A stretch of 64,000 nucleotides of DNA from Sthenelais limicola (taxonomy: Eukaryota > Annelida > Polychaeta > Phyllodocida > Sigalionidae). This document shows positions 43,891-55,700 of the stretch, one piece after another. The notes under the pieces were generated by a model. It was not told the origin of the DNA, did not search any database, and was given only the letters and a program-made list of their open reading frames with translations. The DNA is taken from the NCBI GenBank assembly GCA_942159475.1, contig OW804097.1:113150582-113214581 (forward strand), written 5' to 3'. How positions within the stretch are numbered: the first letter of the stretch is position 1; each line of letters begins with the position of its first letter. The position numbers and the translations under genes are program-made.

Positions 43891-44300
43891 TTTATTTGAC
43901 TATCTCATATATTCCTCTCTATAACCTAAACATTCTTAACAATTCTATAACAAATAATAGTTCAAACCAAATCCGCACCCACAACTACCATAAAATTCTA
44001 CAACACAATGAAGCTACAATATGCCACAATACCTGCCACTGCTCACTCACCTGCATGGCATTCACACCTAATGTCGCACATATCTGACACTCCATTCTCT
44101 GACACTCAGACTCAGTCTCTGACACCCATTCATAGAAACCCCTCTCCACTAAACTAAACGGTGTATAATGCTACCTCCATATTATCCAAATATTACTTCC
44201 CAAATTCTCCCCCAGATTTAATCCATCCTTTTATAATTCCTACCTCATTATTAATCTGAGATTATCTGCCTTCCTTGGCGGGTGAAGGAAAGTGAGCAAG
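43891..44300. other. unassigned sequence
   Basis: No supported feature. Confidence 0.4.
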
Positions 44301-44303
44301 AGT

Positions 44304-45140
44304 CTGGGGGCGTTTCACTAGACCGCCTAGAATACCTAATAGCTATTAATGACCGCACATGTTCACTTTTGGTTTCAATAGAATTGACCGCGTAGATAAA
44401 TTGTTGTCTATTGTTAAGAAGTACCTTATGACCGCATAGCTGACTCATTAGGCCGTTTTGGTTTCAATAGAATATCGGACCGCGTAAATTGGGACCACTT
44501 AGGGGAAATAACCTCATAACTTAATTATGAGCTTTTGGGTCATATCAAGTGTTGAAAATATACGTTTACCACATGGATTAGTATTCCTTTCTTTGTGCAT
44601 ATTAATATTATAACATTATACCTTAGGTCAAACCGAAATATACTGCCACAAATCAATTTCAAGGTTAATTCAAACTTAAAATTACCACTGGACAAATAGG
44701 CACCCCTGACATCGGCCCCCACCCGAATGTAGGCCCATGGAGGCAACACGTAGGCCTTTATATACCCTGTTCTTATTGGGCAGTAATTCCTCACAGTGTT
44801 ATAAATGAACAAGGTTGACCCCGATGTAGGCACCCAAGAGAAATAGGGTTAAAATTCAAATTGATGCTGAGAGAGAAATATTCATCCAATCCAGTAGCGA
44901 TTTTCAGGTTACATTCTCCAAATACCCTATACATCTTGATAATGCACAAATATTTCATAATTTTGAGAACTTGGTTAACTTACACGGTCACATACCACAT
45001 TAGCTATTACGATTGAAAATGACTTACGCGGTTCCTAGTGAAACCAAACTGAAAGTGGCCGTGCAAATGACCGCGTATCTGACCGCGTATATAGGGGAAA
45101 ATTAGCTTAAATTTACACGGTCTAGTGAAACGGCCCCCAG
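44304..45140. mobile_element. ~835-bp TIR element with GACCGC subterminal motifs
   Basis: The left terminus CTGGGGGCGTTTCACTAGAC and the right terminus (reverse complement CTGGGGGCCGTTTCACTAGA) are inverted repeats of about 22 bp. GACCGCGTA-type words occur several times near both ends, and TTTTGGTTTCAATAGAAT occurs twice on the left. Subterminal repeats and the C-G-rich tip resemble hAT-type elements, but no 8-bp duplication is seen. No transposase. Confidence 0.7.
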
Positions 45141-45528
45141 ATCTACAGACAGACAGAAAGAGTAGAAAGCGTCAATTGTGATGTGTTTGAGCTTAGAGTA
45201 ATATTTTCCTCTTAATCTAAGGTTTGAGTGAGATTCGGTTTTTAAGTATATTGTAATTATTATTGTACAATGGCCTTGCTTAAAATAGTTTGGCGAAATA
45301 AATGAAGATGCATAACGATTACGCGCGGCGGTAATGCATTCCTGCTACTAGTGAGATCAGAATGATGCACATGGTTGAATTCCTTATTTCCTCAGCGTTC
45401 TGTAGATATAAAGTATGTGCATGTTAAAGAATATTTAATATGATAGAGTAGTTACCAAAGAGCTTAGATGCTGGTAGGCTTGAATATAATACAACCAATC
45501 ATTCTCAATGCATGGTACTTCTCACATA

Positions 45529-48281
45529 GGGTGCCTTCAGGTAAACCGAACCATCAGGTAAACCGAACCAACGAACTTAAACCTCCATGCAAACTCAGTA
45601 GATTGGACCACAGGATAAAGAGCCATCTATTGTTTAAAAGAGAATAAATTGGAGATAATTTCAGCAAATCTTTCTAGGTGTCACAGAGAATTTGCTCACA
45701 TGGGAAATTGGCGGGAAGTACAAACTATCTATTTTTTTGGGTTTTCATCTGAAGGTCAAGATTTTTTTGTCTATATACAGATTCATCGATCATTCCAAAT
45801 CTATGTAGAACATGTGGAAACAATTTTTACGCAAAACATCACAAATCATAGTGTATTATGATTTCCTCATTGAAAAAATGGATAACCCCTTGCAAGTGAC
45901 TTTAAGGTCATTGAAATGTCATTGGTTCGCTTTTCCTGACAGTTCATATAAACCGAACCATGTAGTGTAAGGTAAAGCGAACCACTGGTTCGCTTTACCT
46001 GAAACAACATGTTTTATCATAAAAACCCGTCCCCAACCTATTCATTTTTATTCTCCACACTTTATTGTGTGCATTAGTAATGCTGTGCCACCTAATAGAT
46101 TGTTCTAAGATTTATCATCCATATATATACGCCTAGGCCTCAACATACAGGGTAGGGAATACCTTTTTGGGAATCGGGATTGGGGCCTATTTTAAATCGG
46201 GATTCAGGATTAAAAATTAAGGGTCTACAGGATTCTTGAAAGGGATTCAGAGCCAGATTTAATTATTCCAGGTAGGGATTGCATATAATAAAACAGGATT
46301 GCAAATTGAAAACCTGCGGGATTTGGAAAATGGGGCTTATACAAAATGGAAAATAGAGCTGACAGGCGTAAAATATGGCCAGAAAATGATTTTGGTTTCA
46401 GCATCTGCGGCCCTACTTTTGGTCAGCAGGGAGACAAGGAAGACTTGGAACAGTGCTGGTTTCACAGGCTACATTTGAATACCATACCCAAATTAATATT
46501 CCTCATATTTCAAATGTCACCAGTTGTGATTTAAGCAATCACCTCGCTGAATTGTGAATACAAGCAAGAGATTAGGACATGCCTCTCCAAGTGGGGGGTA
46601 GAGGTAACTGCAGGTAGGGGTGTGCGGTGGTAGAAGTAACTGGGGGTAGATGTGTGTGGGGTAGAGATAACTGGGGGTAAAGGTGTGTGGGGGTAGAGGC
46701 AACTGGGGGTGAAGGTGTGTGGGGATAGAGGTATATAACTGGGAGTAAGGTGTGTGGGGGTAGAGGTAACTTGGGGTAGATGTGTCGGGGATGGGGGGTA
46801 GTGGTAACTTGGGTTTAGCTGCCTTTCCATAGATGCGGTTTTTCATGCCGCGCACGGCACGCGGCAAATAATCGTTCACATGCATTTCTATTGAGCCCTT
46901 TCCATAGGCGCGGCTACCCGCACGGGCCGTTGCCGCGTGGTAAAACGAATCGCTCACTGCTCGATTTTTTTTGGTGGGGGGTAGAGGTAACGGGGGGTAG
47001 ATGTGTGGGGAGGTAGAGGTAATTGGGGGTGTGAAGGTGTGTTGGGGGTAGAGGAAACCGGGGGTAGAGGTGTGTGGGGGTAAAGGTGTGTGGGGGTAGA
47101 GGTGACTGGGAGAAAAGGTGTGTTAGGGTAGAGGTTACTGGGAGTAAAGGTGTGTTGGGGTAGACCATCACTCCCCCCACACATCTCTGGTGCAACAGTA
47201 ACATGTTAACGGGAGTTTAGTGGAACGGAATTTATTTAACGATACCTCATGCAACGGACTTCTGGGGGTAGAGGTGACTGGGGGTAAAGGTGTATGGGGG
47301 TGGAGGTAACTGGGGGTAAAGGTGTGTGGGGGTAGAGATGACTGGGGTGGAGGTGTGTGGGGGTAGAGGTAACTGGGGTAAAGGTGTGTGGGGGTGGAGG
47401 TAACTTGGGGTAAAGGTGTGTGGGGGTAGAGGTGACTGGGGTGGAGGTGTGTTGGGGTAGATGGAACTGGGGTAAAGGTGTGTGGGGGTAGAGGTAACTG
47501 GGGTAGAGTTGTGTGGAGGTAAAGGTAACTGGGGGTAGAGGTATACCTGGGGGTAGAGGTGTGCAGGGGTAGAGGTAACTGGGGTAAAGGTGTGTGGGGG
47601 TGGAGGTAACTTGGGGTAAAGGTGTGTGGGGGTAGAGGTGACTGGGGTGGAGGTGTGTTGGGGTAGATGGAACTGGGGTAAAGGTGTGTGGGGGTAGAGG
47701 TAACTGGGGTAGAGTTGTGTGGAGGTAAAGGTAACTGGGGGTAGAGGTATACCTGGGGGTAGAGGTGTGCAGGGGTAGAGGTAACTGGGGCTAGAGGTGT
47801 GCGGGGGTAGAAGTGAAGTTAATGGGGGGGGGGGAGGGGAGGGGGGTTAGAGATTACAGGGGTGAAAGTAAGTGAATGGGTATGGGTTAGGGAAGTGAGG
47901 GGAGGGGTGTGTGGGAGTGTGGTAGGGGGAAGGGGAGATATGTTGGGGTAGATGTGGGTGAGGGTAGAGATGTGTGGGGGGAGTGATGGCCTAACTTATT
48001 ATATATCTTTTCTCATATCAGGTAAAGTGAACCACTTGGTTCGGTTTATCTTAAGTGGTGGTTCGCTTTATATGAAATGTCAGGTAAAGCGAACCAACTC
48101 TACACAATATTTCCATGGAGACTATTGGTATTAATATGCATAGTAATATAATTAATTCATGTGCCATAGGAAGCTGACCCACTCTAATGTTCATTTGAAG
48201 TTTGAATGGTTTGTTGCTATTTTTTTTTATAATGAGAAATCAAGATGAAGACGAAATGGTTCGCTTTACCTTAATGCACCC
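45529..48281. mobile_element. 2.75-kb TIR element carrying GGTAAASCGAACCA motifs and a minisatellite
   Basis: The left end GGGTGCCTTCAGGTAAACCG and the right end (reverse complement GGGTGCATTAAGGTAAAGCG) continue into GAACCAT as inverted repeats, with TA on both sides (45527-45528 and 48282-48283). The motif GGTAAASCGAACCA, in either orientation and with small variants, occurs about ten times: twice at the left tip, four times at 45923-46000, four times at 48021-48096 and once at the right tip. No transposase frame is visible; the short ORFs lie in repeats. Confidence 0.7.
46585..47990 (+). repeat. G-rich minisatellite (GGGGGTAGAGGTAACTGGGG-type), with interruptions
   Basis: Units of about 33 bp alternate GGGGGTAGAGGTAACTG and GGGGTAAAGGTGTGTGG. 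The array is broken at about 46815-46970 (GC-rich CCTTTCCATAG...CGCGGC duplicate) and 47180-47260. A block of about 206 bp (starting near 47401 and 47607) is repeated almost exactly. The proline-rich frames on the minus strand are by-products. The many G-runs could form G-quadruplexes on the plus strand. Confidence 0.9.
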
Positions 48282-48283
48282 TA

Positions 48284-49030
48284 CTGTACTACTACTGTGC
48301 GACTTGATCTCACCAGGTGGCATGACAGGTCACTGCACTGTATTTATAATTTCTTTAACAACAAAAGTACCGCTAATAATACACTAACGTGGCATTTATA
48401 CACTATTGATATTGTCCAACAATTACTTATGAATATCATAAGTGATGTTCTTCTAGGGTTTATATGTATAATATACATGTATAATCGACCTGATCAAAAC
48501 ACCCATATAAATGTACATATGATTGTGGTTAGTCAGCTGGGAGTGTCTAAGCTCACCAACCACCAATATCATTCATACACAGAGGTCTGTGGGGTTGTCT
48601 AACAGGATGGAAATAATGATGAAATAATTGATGAATTTCCATACAAAGGCAAGGTAACATACCTTGATATACACTCTTTGTATTATAAAGGGGAATATAT
48701 TACTGTGAAGAATTCAGCAGCCTTAATACTCAAGAGATTCAGAGGTATGAAACTGCTCTCACTGAGTGCTACAGAACTGATTTTATAGCCTGGTCAGTAG
48801 TGCATCGTTGAGTGCTTCAAAAGTGCATTTTATAACCTGGTTAATTGTGCATCTCTGAGAGCATTAGATGTGTATTCTTAAATCGGGTCCATAGAGCATT
48901 GTAAAATCATGTTTGACCCTCAAAATCGTTTACGATTTCCACCAGTAAAGCACCATGTCAAAATCAGGTCAAAATTTCCAGGTCAAAACTAGGTCAGTAA
49001 TGTAATCATGCACATCGGGTCATTGTAGTC
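48284..49030. other. unassigned; contains dispersed repeat E copy 2 (48745-48905)
   Basis: The repeat matches 43770-43890. No gene is supported. Confidence 0.45.
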
Positions 49031-49039
49031 CTAAAAAAG

Positions 49040-49275
49040 TCCCTGCATACAAAAGAGCCTCCTGCGGGCAGCCCCTCCCCCCGCATACTTTTTAGAGTCT
49101 GCCCATCCCCCTTCAGAGTCTGCACATGAAAACGTGCCCCCCTCCCCCCTCCTGAAAATTCTCCCCTCCCTGCCACCTCCTCCCCACCCGCCTCTCACCC
49201 ACCCACCCATACACAAACAGTGGTTAAAAATGAACAGTCCCTTAAGATAAGATAAGATAAGATAAGATAATCTTT
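49040..49275. repeat. C-rich tract and (GATAA)n microsatellite
   Basis: CCCCTCCCCCC-rich sequence at 49070-49205, then AAGATAAGATAAGATAAGAT at 49243-49268, followed by CTTTTATTTGTC. Microsatellite tails of this type often mark the 3' end of RTE-like retroelements; that is inference. Confidence 0.7.
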
Positions 49276-50590
49276 TATTTGTCAAAACTGAGTACGATTA
49301 CAACAACTTAGTATCTTAGTTCTAGTAATTCCCGAACGCACCGGAAGAAGGACACGAAGGAAGGTTGTGAAACTTGTGAGACTTTTGGCCCGCTTTCGAC
49401 TTGAATCTTCATACTGTAACTGGTAAGATTTCCATCAATAATACGTGACAGTGGGGCATTGTCATTTCAGTATTTTACATCTACTTATTCCTTACGTTGT
49501 AAGTGATGGCTAGGCCGTCTTATCATCTTCTCTTTGTTGAATGTTAGCTAATGTTGCTGGGCTTTTGCCGGGGCTTTTGAGTCTGTAAACACCGCCACAC
49601 TTGTCACACGACCGAAACTATAGCAGTAGGGGAATCCCCTGCACAGAGTCCACCTACTGCTGAGAACGTACCTTTGAGGGCAACATATATCGTTCTTTTA
49701 CTTAGCTTTACTTATTAGTTTTTGATCACTGACAAGTATGTTCATCTCTGTTTACTATACGCCCGAGAACGAAGGGGAGAGGGAAAGGGAGCTTGTAGAA
49801 CCTCCACCCTCCCCCGGGACCCTCCCCCATTTATTGTAGTAGGCTACCGTGGTACGATGGTACGATGAATTGAATGAGTTACCATGATAAGTGGCTAAGG
49901 AACGGTACACATGTTATACACAAGGTGGCGTGGCTGTAGGAACACGTAGGATGCCATACTTTTTCCATAATTTCTAGAATTTGGTCTTCAATAATTAAAA
50001 TAATGGGACCCAATTGGGTGCAATATGGCGGCAACCTTGCTCCAAATTGACTTTCCAGCATTTACGTATGTTAGTTATGACGTCATCATTATTGTCTCCA
50101 TGACAAGATACCTATAAAAAATTCATTAGTGTGTTTGTATCCCGGTGTTTGTATGTACTTGAGTTGAAAGTCGACGGGGGTGTGGCACGCCAGGTAAAAA
50201 TTGGGGACCTTCGGGAGCTGGTTAACATGAAAATATGGGACCTTCGGGAGCTGATTATCAGTAATATCCGCTAGGGGGTAGGGAGGCATGCCCCCCTCCC
50301 CCTACCCCCGGATTTTTTTTTAGAACTAGGAGTGAAATTGTGCATTCTAGGGTCATTTTCACATAATATTCCAGCTATTTGAAAGCAAACTGAATATCTA
50401 TTTAATTGGAAAAGGAAGCCGTCATGTAAAAAACATGAATTCACTTTTTAAATTTACTTTCTACATAATTCGTCCACCACTAGCCTACTACCACTGGAAA
50501 GGGTAGAAGACAAGCTGTTGACTGTCTTTTCTAGCTAATCCTGTGTGGTTGGTTGCAGAGAAAAGAATGGCTGGCATACCTCCGAATTTT
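49276..50590. other. unassigned; GGGACCTTCGGGAGCTG duplicated
   Basis: GGGACCTTCGGGAGCTG occurs at about 50204 and 50239. No supported gene. Confidence 0.4.
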
Positions 50591-50593
50591 CCC

Positions 50594-50980
50594 TTATGGG
50601 ACTTCCACATGGTAATAGAGGCAGATATTTGTCCCATGCACTGATATTAAGGTTGCTAGGGAGGCGTTCTCTAGCTGACAGAGCGTTTGGAAGGCCGGAG
50701 CTTTTAACACAAAATATATTTTCTCCAAGCTTGAGCTGCCGAGAGAGACTACTTGGGGCCAGTAGCGTTTACGATGTGGCATTATAGCGTATGGGCCAAT
50801 GTTGTCTATATTGTCATTGTTATCATGTTTGCAAAGGAGGAGGGCATTCTCGAAAGTACTGGTGTATTCATACTCACTACCTTCGTTGGATGTGGGAGTC
50901 TCAGCGTGACTGGTAACTGTGTGCTCCCTCGTGCCCTCGACGTGTGTGGACTGGGGCGTCTCTGCGCCGACCCGGTCCAC
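50594..50980 (-). pseudogene. unrecognised frame directly downstream of the gag-like gene
   Basis: A 128-aa frame starts where the gag-like frame ends, in another phase. It begins 'MDRVGAETPQSTHVEGTREH' and shows no catalytic motif. Position suggests the start of a pol-like region of the same element; function not identified. Confidence 0.3.
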
Positions 50981-52108
50981 TAGTAGTTTTTTGCGCCCGA
51001 CTGGTTCTGGGCGCGGCCTGCGCCTTGCTGTGTGCTGGAATGACTCGAATTATGATTGTTATTACCTTGCTTATTCACATTACCAGAGTTTTGTCTTCTG
51101 ATACATTTTGAGAATGGGTGCTGGCACGACTTTCCCACCCCCTCACAGAAAGAGCAGAAATGCATGAATTTAACACCCGATTCAACATGAGCATCATTAT
51201 GGGAGCAATTGTTCTTGTTATGATTATTGAAATCCCTGCAGAGTACTTCTCTGGTGTCATTGTCAGCGTATTGGTTATGGCATTCAGACCTAGAATTAGA
51301 GTTCCCGCTTCCCATACCTCCGTTTGTGGAAGAGATGCGAACCCTATGTTGGTATATCTTGGCATGGTTAGACCAGGTGAGCGAGCCTGCCTCAACCTGG
51401 TCCCATATGTATTGTGACCACCGGCGCACCTGAGACCATGGGCGCTCAAGTGCGTCCTGAGAAACATCTACCACATGTGAAACAATATTATCATACTCAT
51501 AGTGCCTGTATGCCCTTTTATCTTGAAGTAAGTTGAGGCATGCATTGATGTATTGGAGTTGAGAGAGACCCGCCCGGGCCTCGAGCTTCTGCTTCACGGT
51601 CTTCTCTCCCTCTCTATCAATATACATAAATGGCTTGGCCAATATCTTGGCAGAATGAAAGTTTTGCATGATGTTACTCTTACCGTATAGGCCGCGGGCA
51701 AATCTCTCTCTCTCCATTTCTCTCTCGTAGAAATCGTCGGCGTCAAGCCTGCGTCTAAGTACTTCAGGTGGGTCGAACCTGTCGTGATTGGCGCTTGCAT
51801 GGGAAGTGTTGAGGCGTCAGAGGCATGTGAAATGTCGGCCTTATACTGTTGCCTGCTGTGTACACCTCCAACAGCGCATCGAGTTTGGAGTTCATTTCGG
51901 ACACCTCCTGTTTCACCTCTGCTACCTGGCCTGCACTTGCGTCAATTCTCTCGTCCAAGTACTGCATTGTCAATTTCTTGGCCGTTTTGCGGGTGCCCTT
52001 GGCCTTACCGGGCTTTTTCTTGGGCTTAACCGGCTCTGGGTCTGGAGGCGCCTGTGTCTGGTTGGCCTCCTCCTCTAGCCCCGCAAGTTCAGCGTTAAGT
52101 TCATCCAT
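50980..52108 (-). pseudogene. gag-like ORF of a retroelement (possibly DIRS/Ngaro-type), frameshifted
   Basis: Three overlapping minus-strand frames (52108-51764, 51800-51594, 51717-50980) read as one protein broken by frameshifts near 51790 and 51715. The N-terminus has a lysine/proline-rich stretch 'KPKKKPGKAKGTRKTAKK' and then a heptad-like coiled coil. The middle has 'DADDFYEREMERERFARGLY', 'QLQYINACLNLLQDKRAY' and 'RRWSQYIWDQVE'. The C-terminal part has a cysteine/histidine cluster, 'CSFCEGVGKSCQHPFSKC', and an Asn/Ser/Gln-rich tail. The layout resembles Gag/ORF1 of tyrosine-recombinase retrotransposons, but I recognise no diagnostic residue. Confidence 0.45.
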
Positions 52109-52679
52109 TCCATAATGATGACTTGAGGCATCAGCCCGTCCTCAATGGGATAACAAACCATCCCAACTGGGTGAATCCTATTAGTCAGGATCTGCCGAGA
52201 TTTCCAAATAATGCCCTCTTTCCCATTTCCCCGGCATCAAGACCTACCTTATTCTCCCTATTAGACTGTATGAATGAGATTTCACCAAGGTTTTTAAGCT
52301 CTTACTAGAACAATAACTGCACACGAGACCGTATGCTGTACGGTACTGCATATCTCTCTATATATACATTCTACGATGCCAGCAAGCTCAATCACTCTCG
52401 CATATTGAAACACACTCGGCCCTAGTTGTGTAAGTTCTGGTGAACTCGGAGTAATGGTTTCTCACTCTCTCACCAGTAGCGCCACCATAGAGCGTATAAT
52501 GTGCAATAGCATTGCCGTATATCGGCGATAGTGTGCACATGGATTTAAGGCTAAAACGAAATGAAATGATTTTAATGCGTCAGGAGATGAACATCTTTTA
52601 ATTTTGAAATATGAATTTGGGCTTTTCATTAAAATGTGTTGATTGCACTGATAGAAACTTTTGTTCTCTTGAATTTCAG
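52109..52679. other. region upstream of the TRIM-like gene, unassigned
   Basis: It probably holds the retroelement 5' flank and, near 52680, a 3' splice site for an upstream untranslated exon of the TRIM-like gene (GAATTTCAG/ATCG). TATATATA at about 52358 could be a TATA element; this is inference. Confidence 0.35.
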
Positions 52680-52688
52680 ATCGTGAAC

Positions 52689-52702
52689 ATGGCCGAGGCT
52701 TG
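52689..52702 (+). CDS. TRIM-like gene, coding exon 1
   Basis: 14 coding bases (ATGGCCGAGGCTTG), then GTGAGT donor. The exon itself starts at 52680 after a TTTCAG acceptor, so at least one untranslated exon lies upstream. Confidence 0.7.
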
Positions 52703-55700
52703 GTGAGTGCATTCATTGTCTAACCATCTTACTGCAAGTTTGAGATAGTTCATGCTGTGACACACAGCCTATATCTAGATGATTTCTTATGAGTAGATAC
52801 AGATAATTATTCTGGTTGATGAGCAAGGGTTATTCATGGTTGGAAACGGGCATTCACCCACTTTCAATGTTGAGTACCATTGGGATCCCCTGTTTGGTCC
52901 GTATTCTTGAGTTTTTTTAAAAAAGTTTTTTACTTTATTTACCAGGACTAGACTAGTGGTGGCCCCATGTAATGCAAAAACCATTTTCGACGAAAAAAAA
53001 CCACAAGTTTATGACTGCCACCCAACACTCACCTGAACCCCATTTAACTCACTTTTCTCGCTTGATTCGATCTTAGCCTCTCTAATTCTTTCAGCAATTG
53101 AAAGGGAATGACACAACTAAATGTGTGAGTTTAAAAGAAAACGAGCCCTAGATGCGGAGATATTAGCGAAATTAAAAGAAAATGAGACAAATGCTAAAAG
53201 GCTGCCTGCGTTGTGATTCAAATTCACAATTTACTGATTGGAAGTCTAACATGCTAACCACTTGACTATAGGGGACTATAGAGATCATGCATATAAACAC
53301 TAGGCATGTATATCTTGCATCTGCAATCTATTTCTATAATATATGCAAATGCAGGAATGTATACATGTGCGCTTTTCTGGATCACTCCAATGGTGGTCTT
53401 CCTCAAGTACCTGGGGGAGGAGATGAAATTGTGGCCACATCCGGGTTCAAACCCACAACATGTTACTCGTGCCACTGGAGTACCAAAATATGATTAAACA
53501 AAATATTTGGCTACCCTTTAAATGCATATCAACAAAGGGTTTTCATACATATTACTGAAGACCAGGGTCAAACAGAGAAACAAGCACTGTTGCAGGTGGA
53601 TTATATTTATAAATCCCCTGAGAAATTGCACAATATTTACATTAGAGTCCCGGATAGCGATATCTTAAAGATATATGGTATAATTAGGGGTTGGTCACAT
53701 TACTAAGATTCTTAGTAATGTGACCAACCCCTAATTATACAGCCAATTTGGTTCAGTTCCCAAAAGGAGGTAACAAAAGGTAACCCCTTTTCTACTTTAA
53801 TTTTCAGTTCAAAATAAACATATTTCTGGATGGATAAACATTTCACTGTGGTGTAACTTTTCATTTCAATGGAACGGAATAATGATTTCCCGTTCTTTTA
53901 GCATCTAGTAAGTTTGCCATCGTACTATGCTGTGAGACCTAGTCCTAGAATAGCGCGGCTTGACCAACGATCATGAAATGTTTTAAAAACTGAGAACTTC
54001 TCAAATTACATCACAATAAAGGCAGAAATCAGAAAGAGCATCAATTCCCAGTTTTACTTCCGGAAATAGTAGAATATCTTTAACAATAAGGAAACTAATG
54101 GAGGTAGGAGGGGAGGACGACATTCAATACAGCCTATGTTAACTTTGGACATACTTCTGGTCTGTCTCTCTGACGTGAATATGACCCTGGCCATCGGTAC
54201 AACGTAATAAACGCTCACTTTGGTGTGACTCTAAACCAGTGAGGGCGCCACTGTAGACCATAGTAATTTCCCACACTTATCAGTCTGTTCACTGAATGCT
54301 ATCAATGTTCTCTGTACGGTTCAACTTGTAATAGAAATAATGATAAAGGTTAATTAAGAATAACAATCAACCCCTTATATTCCAGTACTGACCCCAGCAT
54401 CAAACCATGGGATGAAAACCACGAGGAAGGACAGAAGATGGTGTCTGAAGATAAGGCACTGGTCAAATTGTTAGTCAATTCCATCCCCTTACTTGGGTCG
54501 GAAATTGTCTTGTCTGATGAGTTCTGGGACCTATTGCAGAGGAAGGGCATTGTTGATGAAAAGCTGAAGACACATATACAGGTATCAGTAATGAGCTTTA
54601 TTTGGATGATTATTTCTTCATGACATTGAAGAAATGTCAGTCTTTCTTTGATTAATAAAATAGTGTCGGCAGCCAGGCAAGAAAATGAATCAACCCAAAC
54701 AAACGCAGGGTTATGCTTTTTTAATTCTCTTACCCTCTTTGAATACTGGATGAGAGCTGTTACATATTGTGTGAGTCTGGTCCAGGTTCTCAGATGTGGG
54801 AAAAAAACACAGGGTTATGCTTTTGAGTTCAGAACTGAGGGGCCATCCACAAATGACGTCATGCTTTTTTTGGCCATTTTTACCCCCCCCCCCCCCCCCC
54901 ATGTCATGTCATGTTTTGTCACACTGTGCCAGACCCCCCCCCCTAAAAATGATAAAAAATGACGTCATGTTTGCAGCACCCCCCCCCCCCACAACCCAAC
55001 TCCCCCCTTTTAAAAAGGCTTATAATCAATTAGGTCTAACAGTCAATAAACTATGCAGAGCCCATTATGAGAACTATGATCCACAACATTGAAATCTCCA
55101 TATTAAAAAACTAAGCCCCTGAACTTGAATAGGCTACTTCACAAATTCATTTAGTACCACCGCAACTATGGTGACCTCAGTTGTGCACTCACTGAATATG
55201 TGAAGTTGCCTATTAATCACTAGGGCTGGACAAAACATGGCCAGATGGTGGCACTAGTTGCCATCAGGAAACCCCCTTGATTCTTAGGCTGTTACAGGGC
55301 GCCCCAAAGCTTTGACAGTGGTATTATACCTGTTAATGACCATTCTGGATTTAACATGTCTCATTACCCTAATCAATTTTTAATGTCTAACTAAGTACAG
55401 GGTTATTAATGTTTTATTACCCTAATGTTGAGCATGCATTTATCAATGAATTTATGTATTACTCTGAAATGTATAAAATTAATGGATGTGTAAATTGTAT
55501 TGAATAGTCTGGTGCAATGATTTATGCTGACACGATGTTCCAAGCTGAGGCAATGTTTTATATTGTAAAACAACTGTCATATTATAGACACTTATAGATC
55601 TTTTCTCTGTTTATCCTCTGTTCTACAGCCTTCACCAATTCATATAGGAACTGTCGCAACATTGTTCTCCCGTTACAGTGCTGTACTACATCTAAGTTAC

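Noticed and set aside
46517..47204. Proline/threonine-rich minus-strand frames
   Set aside because: Complement of the G-rich minisatellite; no conserved start or unique region.
53215..53272. Functional tRNA on the minus strand
   Set aside because: A- and B-box-like arms exist but no acceptor stem pairs.
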